Shown here: one piece after another, positions 61,179 through 64,000 of the stretch
Position numbering within the stretch: position 1 is the first letter of the stretch
Layout: every line of letters begins with the position of its first letter
Assembly: GCA_027046245.1 (NCBI GenBank)
Contig: JALTZJ010000017.1
Coordinates: forward strand, 1 to 64,000
Length of the DNA: 64,000 nucleotides
Source of the DNA: Acidilobaceae archaeon
GTDB lineage: Archaea; Thermoproteota; Thermoprotei_A; Sulfolobales; Acidilobaceae
Direction: 5' to 3'
Program-made: the position numbers and the translations under genes
The notes under the pieces: generated by a model
Told to the model about the DNA's origin: nothing
Databases searched by the model: none
The model's input: only the letters and a program-made list of their open reading frames with translations

Positions 61179-62277
61179 TCTTGGTCTTCCACGCTTTGGG
61201 GTAGATGCCGGGCTCCATCACTATCCTCTGGGGTTTAACAGCTATCCCTCTCTCAGCCTCTAACACTTCATTCCACGACATTTCAGCCTTTCCTAAACCT
61301 ACTAGTTCTCCCTTGAGAGTGAGCAGAGCTACAAGGTCGCCACGATTAAAGCCCTCCTCTACTGCTGCAACGCCTGGAGCCGCCAGCTGGGCCCCGTGTA
61401 TCACGCTCTCGACTGCAGTATCTCTCAGCACCACCTTAGGTATATGACATATACTGAATTCCCCGGGAAGGACGTGTTTCCTAATTAGATCGTCCTTGCC
61501 CTCTTCCCTCAGCCTTATCAAGGCCATTGCTAGGTCGTGCATCCTTGTTAACACCTTGTCCTCGTGGAATGGGCCTGTCCTTATTCTTCTCAGCTCCCTC
61601 ATATGGGCTCCGACGCCCAGCACCAAGCCTACGTCCCAGCACAGCTTTCGCATGTATGTTCCGGCCTCGCAGTCCACTCTAAGCAGAGCATATCTGCCAT
61701 CATACTCTATCAACTCTATATCGTAGATCTTCCTGGTTCTCAACTGCCTCTTCACACTGCTTCTTAGCGGAGGCCTCTGGTATATCTCACCCACGAACAT
61801 CTCGAGAGCCTCTCTAAGCCTGTCCTCGTCGACCGGCCGGTGTAGCTGCATAACGCACATATACTCCTTGCTTGAATGCATCACCGTCCCTATTATTCTA
61901 GTCATCCTCTCCAGGGCAACGGGCAGCACACCAGTGACCTTAGGGTGTCCCCGCGCCCCCCCAAGGATTCAAGCGGGAAGGCGCTCTAGGGTACCCCCGT
62001 GCCCCGCCCTGGAGAGGTTCATCATCCTCTTTATCCAAGCTACTACCTCGTGGCTCGTGGGCCCCGGAGGCTTGTCAAGGCTAATTACTCCATACCTAAT
62101 ATAAACGTCTAAAGGCCTTCTCCAGGGAATCCAGCCGTAGCTTGGATCCGTGGGCTCCTCGTACTTATAGTGTATCCTGGCATCATTGCCGCATATACCT
62201 TTGACTGCCTCTATGAACTTCTTGCCCTCACTTGTAGCATCATACTCTGCATCCAAGGTGCAACGCCACCCCCTCAT
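61150..62277 (-). CDS. cbf5: rRNA pseudouridine synthase Cbf5 (dyskerin), intron-containing
   Basis: Catalytic subunit of H/ACA RNPs. Exon 1 is 62277-61986, exon 2 is 61946-61150, joined over a 39-nt intron to give 362 residues. Exon 1 ends [18 protein letters not shown], then RAGHGGTL. The joined reading is [18 protein letters not shown], with catalytic D98 encoded across the junction. Exon 2 carries [21 protein letters not shown]-like [14 protein letters not shown] and a PUA domain. The first ~30 residues ([18 protein letters not shown]) are an unusual extension. The TATA at 62299 puts the transcript start beside the ATG; a TTG at 62256 is an alternative. Confidence 0.93.
61947..61985 (-). 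other. Archaeal pre-mRNA intron in cbf5 (bulge-helix-bulge)
   Basis: 39 nt from AGCGCC to GGGGAC on the minus strand. Folding: exon CCCT pairs with intron GGGG (4 bp). The 3-nt bulge AGA on the 5' side and ACA on the 3' side each carry a cut after the second base. The inner stem GCGCC/GGCGC lies within the intron. The joined sequence CTAG|ACCC restores CTA GAC CCT. The intron contains an in-frame TGA, so unspliced message yields only a 102-residue fragment. The tRNA splicing endonuclease is the expected enzyme. Confidence 0.9.
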
Positions 62278-62548
62278 TACCCCAGCAGCAGAGGCGGGTT
62301 AAATTAAACTAGAAGACCGCGATCAAGCCTAGAATGCCCTGCAAAGAGCATAGTATCATGGGCCTAGTATCCAAAGCCCGCCGAATCAAGCATTTTCCCT
62401 CTTCTAGTTGTGTTAGAAGGGAGACACTAGGAGTCAGGGGATCTAGGATAGGAGAAAGTCTAAGATATGCGTCTCAAAGATTAATATTAAATAATGGGAG
62501 ATTCTGCTCTATCTTTGACTTATTACTTGTTGTAGCCATGTTTTAGGT
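62278..62548. other. Gap inside the L14e-cbf5 operon
   Basis: 271 bp without a convincing gene, unusual in an otherwise tight operon. Contains the cbf5 TATA-like TTTAATTTAA (minus strand, 62299-62308) and an A/T-rich stretch near 62478-62495. Nothing else is identified. Confidence 0.4.
62299..62308 (-). promoter_or_regulatory. TATA box of cbf5
   Basis: On the minus strand this reads TTTAATTTAA, about 22 nt before the ATG at 62277. It predicts a leaderless or nearly leaderless mRNA. Confidence 0.5.
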
Positions 62549-62857
62549 TCACTTTACTAGTGTGAAGGGCGATAGCGGGGGTATCTTGACTTGTTCTCTC
62601 ATGAAGCCTTCTAGTCCTGCATCCTTTATTGCCTTTAGTACTTCCTCGTCGCTTGCTCCCTTGCTTATCTCTACCTTCTTATCTAGTACCTCTATATGGT
62701 CTATGTTAGCCCTTCTTCTTCTGACGCCTGATAGACTCTTAGGCCCAGTTATTAGGACGAAGTCGTCATCTATTATATCAACTATCACGCATTTCCTGCC
62801 AGCTTCTCTACCCCTGACTTTTACACAGATCCTGCCGACCTCTATTACCTTGGCCAT
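62549..62857 (-). CDS. rpl14e: Ribosomal protein L14e
   Basis: 102 residues. KVIEVGRICVKVRGREAGRK and CVIVDIIDDDFVLITGP fit the KOW-like N-terminus of the family, then SGVRRRRANIDHIEVLDKKV. TTG/ATG start MAKVIEVG. Placed between cmk and cbf5, the usual archaeal order. Confidence 0.95.
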   Translation of the reverse strand: MAKVIEVGRICVKVRGREAGRKCVIVDIIDDDFVLITGPKSLSGVRRRRANIDHIEVLDKKVEISKGASDEEVLKAIKDAGLEGFMREQVKIPPLSPFTLVK

Positions 62858-62903
62858 CCCTCAGTGCACCCCCAGCGGCGCATGGGTCGGCTCGTGGGGG
62901 TTA

Positions 62904-63485
62904 TTAGTCTTGCATCCGCTCCTGAACCCTTCTCATCGCCCCTTCAAGTATTATCCTGTATGTTTCTTCTACCGAGTACACGCTGGTGTCTACAACTACG
63001 TGGAAGATACTGGTATCCCTTATATCTACTCCGTATAGTCTTGAGAATCTCTCCCACTGGCTTGCCTCTCTCTCTGCTGCCTCGTAGAGTGCATCCTCTA
63101 GTGATACCCCGTCTCTGGCGGCTATCCTCTCAGCTCTGATCCAGAGGGGCGCCTTCACGTATACCAGGTAGTCTGCATGTGTCCAGGCGATCCATGCTGC
63201 TAAGTGGCTGTCTATAACCACGCCACCTTTACTAGCTTCATCTAGGGTCGCGCGGTCAATCCTTAGATCTATGCTTGGATCCTCCTCGGCTAACCTGCTC
63301 AGTTCTACGAGGCTAACACCAAGATCCGAGGCTATTCGACGAAATATAGCTCCGGTGCTGAAGAGCCGGAGTCCAAGATCCTTTGCTAGGCGCCTGGCAT
63401 AAGTGCTCTTGCCGCTGCCCGGAGGCCCGCTCACTATAACTACTGGCCCTCTACGATTTGCTCGAATATCAGCTCCGCCAGGCAA
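62904..63485 (-). CDS. cmk: Cytidylate kinase
   Basis: Phosphorylates CMP and dCMP. About 193 residues: P-loop [63 protein letters not shown] and a C-terminal lid region. The start overlaps the L34e 3' end; the TTG at 63485 has GGGGTG about 11 nt upstream and is preferred over the TTG at 63494. Confidence 0.93.
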   Translation of the reverse strand: MPGGADIRANRRGPVVIVSGPPGSGKSTYARRLAKDLGLRLFSTGAIFRRIASDLGVSLVELSRLAEEDPSIDLRIDRATLDEASKGGVVIDSHLAAWIAWTHADYLVYVKAPLWIRAERIAARDGVSLEDALYEAAEREASQWERFSRLYGVDIRDTSIFHVVVDTSVYSVEETYRIILEGAMRRVQERMQD

Positions 63486-63712
63486 GTCGAGCAAAGCACC
63501 CCGCCATAGGGCCTATCAGGCCGCTTAGCAGTCTTACTCAACTTCCTGAGCCCGCTAGGCCTCTCCCTCGGAACGCCTCCAAGGGGTCGCCCGCACCTGG
63601 CGCAGCGAGCGGGTCCCGGCTTTCTCTTTTCGAAGTGAATAACTACTCTGCCTCCGGGAGTCCTCCTGATAACACTCCTCCAGCTTCTAGTCCTATACAT
63701 AGGCCTTACCAT
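63440..63712 (-). CDS. rpl34e: Ribosomal protein L34e
   Basis: 90 residues, basic. Starts [20 protein letters not shown], with zinc-type cysteines CARCGRPL and CSTCLAEL and the [20 protein letters not shown] segment of the family. ATG at 63712. Lies 98 nt after the EMC3-like gene and overlaps cmk by about 46 bp. Confidence 0.95.
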   Translation of the reverse strand: MVRPMYRTRSWRSVIRRTPGGRVVIHFEKRKPGPARCARCGRPLGGVPRERPSGLRKLSKTAKRPDRPYGGVLCSTCLAELIFEQIVEGQ

Positions 63713-63810
63713 AGCTTACACCACCCCTTATCTCACGGGCGCGCCCATACCCCTTCACTACTCGCGATTAACCCGCTCTGTCCTTCTAGGGCTAAAAATG
63801 GTGCAGCCGT

Positions 63811-64000
63811 CTATGTAAACATCTCGCGGAAGAGTAGTGCACCGTAGAGGAAGCTGAGGAAATGGAGGTAGTAGCCCGGCATTACAGGTGATCCCTCCAC
63901 TACTACGGTCAACGGCGGCAGATGGAAGGGCACTACTGCGTACGGAACTACTGCTAGGACAAGGGCACCTGCGAGCGTGTAGATTAGCATGAGGAGGCCG
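63811..64000 (-). CDS. EMC3/DUF106-family membrane protein (3' end only)
   Basis: The last 62 residues are in the window; the rest lies beyond the right edge. It reads LIYTLAGALVLAVVPYAVVP, then FHLPPLTVVVEGSPVMPGYY and FLSFLYGALLFREMFT before the TAG at 63811. This is the last membrane helices of the archaeal EMC3/Oxa1-like insertase. Support is the pattern plus the conserved gene order adk-EMC3-L34e-cmk-L14e-cbf5. Confidence 0.75.
   Translation of the reverse strand, partial: GLLMLIYTLAGALVLAVVPYAVVPFHLPPLTVVVEGSPVMPGYYLHFLSFLYGALLFREMFT

Noticed and set aside
61986-62277. Separate 102-aa protein and a truncated downstream Cbf5 (gene split or pseudogene)
   Set aside because: The break is explained exactly by a bulge-helix-bulge intron whose removal restores the catalytic motif and frame.
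62334-62546. 70-aa open frame on the plus strand in the L14e-cbf5 gap
   Set aside because: No family similarity, no ribosome site, opposite to the operon and with mixed-composition sequence.

Overview
The window looks like chromosome of a hyperthermophilic crenarchaeon, probably of the Pyrodictiaceae/Desulfurococcales group. The evidence is gene content: archaeal and eukaryote-like translation genes (S19e, L39e, L31e, L18a/LX, L14e, L34e, aIF6, Cbf5), an archaeal DNA ligase, an XPB helicase, the bifunctional FBP aldolase/phosphatase, type 2 IPP isomerase plus a GGPP-type synthase for ether lipids, wyosine tRNA genes, frequent GTG/TTG starts and AGG/ATA-rich codon use. A spliced intron in cbf5 is a known crenarchaeal trait. 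The genus is inference; no rRNA is present.

Layout. 1-4134: leftward metG, a small membrane protein, DUF1512 and methionine aminopeptidase. 4232-11395: UPF0173 hydrolase, the ribosome recycling ATPase ABCE1, a nuclease-like protein, FBP aldolase/phosphatase, Trm5, an alcohol dehydrogenase and an SCP2 protein. 11457-15279: an overlapping trio (glycerol-kinase-like FGGY kinase, AGPS/GlcD-like flavoprotein, DAO-type flavoprotein) that looks like a glycerol/glycerol-phosphate pathway. 15647-18112: NAD kinase, a PIN protein and an NSUN6-like methylase. 18361-24943: a long rightward information operon (ligase, Rnp4, CRM protein, S19e, PDCD5, L39e, L31e, aIF6, LX, prefoldin alpha, FtsY). 25070-30111: a GfcR-like regulator, an unknown gene with XPB, and succinyl-CoA synthetase. 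30442-37582: two small unknown or regulatory genes, thioredoxin reductase, Taw1, AMMECR1, IPP isomerase and GGPP synthase.

37576-39275 is an accessory and decay zone: a dph6-like PP-loop pseudogene, an intact tRNA-Arg(GCG), and a ~1 kb segment bounded by that tRNA and a 34-bp partial copy of it. The segment holds a DUF104 antitoxin gene and a doubly broken VapC. 39433-41793 is an unusual leftward cluster of two Met/His-rich exported proteins, a multi-pass membrane protein and a winged-helix regulator. 41851-48351 holds an MBL hydrolase, an amidohydrolase, a frameshifted threonine dehydratase and a MacB/Lol-like ABC exporter. 48557-51011 holds three type IV pilin paralogues that share long identical DNA blocks. 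51327-56154 holds an M28 peptidase, glycerate kinase and a secreted subtilisin.

56364-61178 is the best candidate for an undescribed system: a 645-aa protein that resembles the zinc-ribbon and C-terminal parts of DUF1156 methylases but lacks the DPPY motif and half of the zinc cysteines, next to a 935-aa DUF499-type ATPase. 61150-64000 is the leftward EMC3-like / L34e / Cmk / L14e / Cbf5 operon. Its cbf5 gene carries a 39-nt bulge-helix-bulge intron that splits the catalytic Asp codon.

RNA elements beyond the tRNA: a well supported double-guide C/D box sRNA at 31437-31516, whose two guides both match neighbouring 16S rRNA segments; a second C/D candidate at 42670-42745; a weak one at 38061-38143; and two strongly folded unidentified elements at 18196-18290 and 30235-30365.
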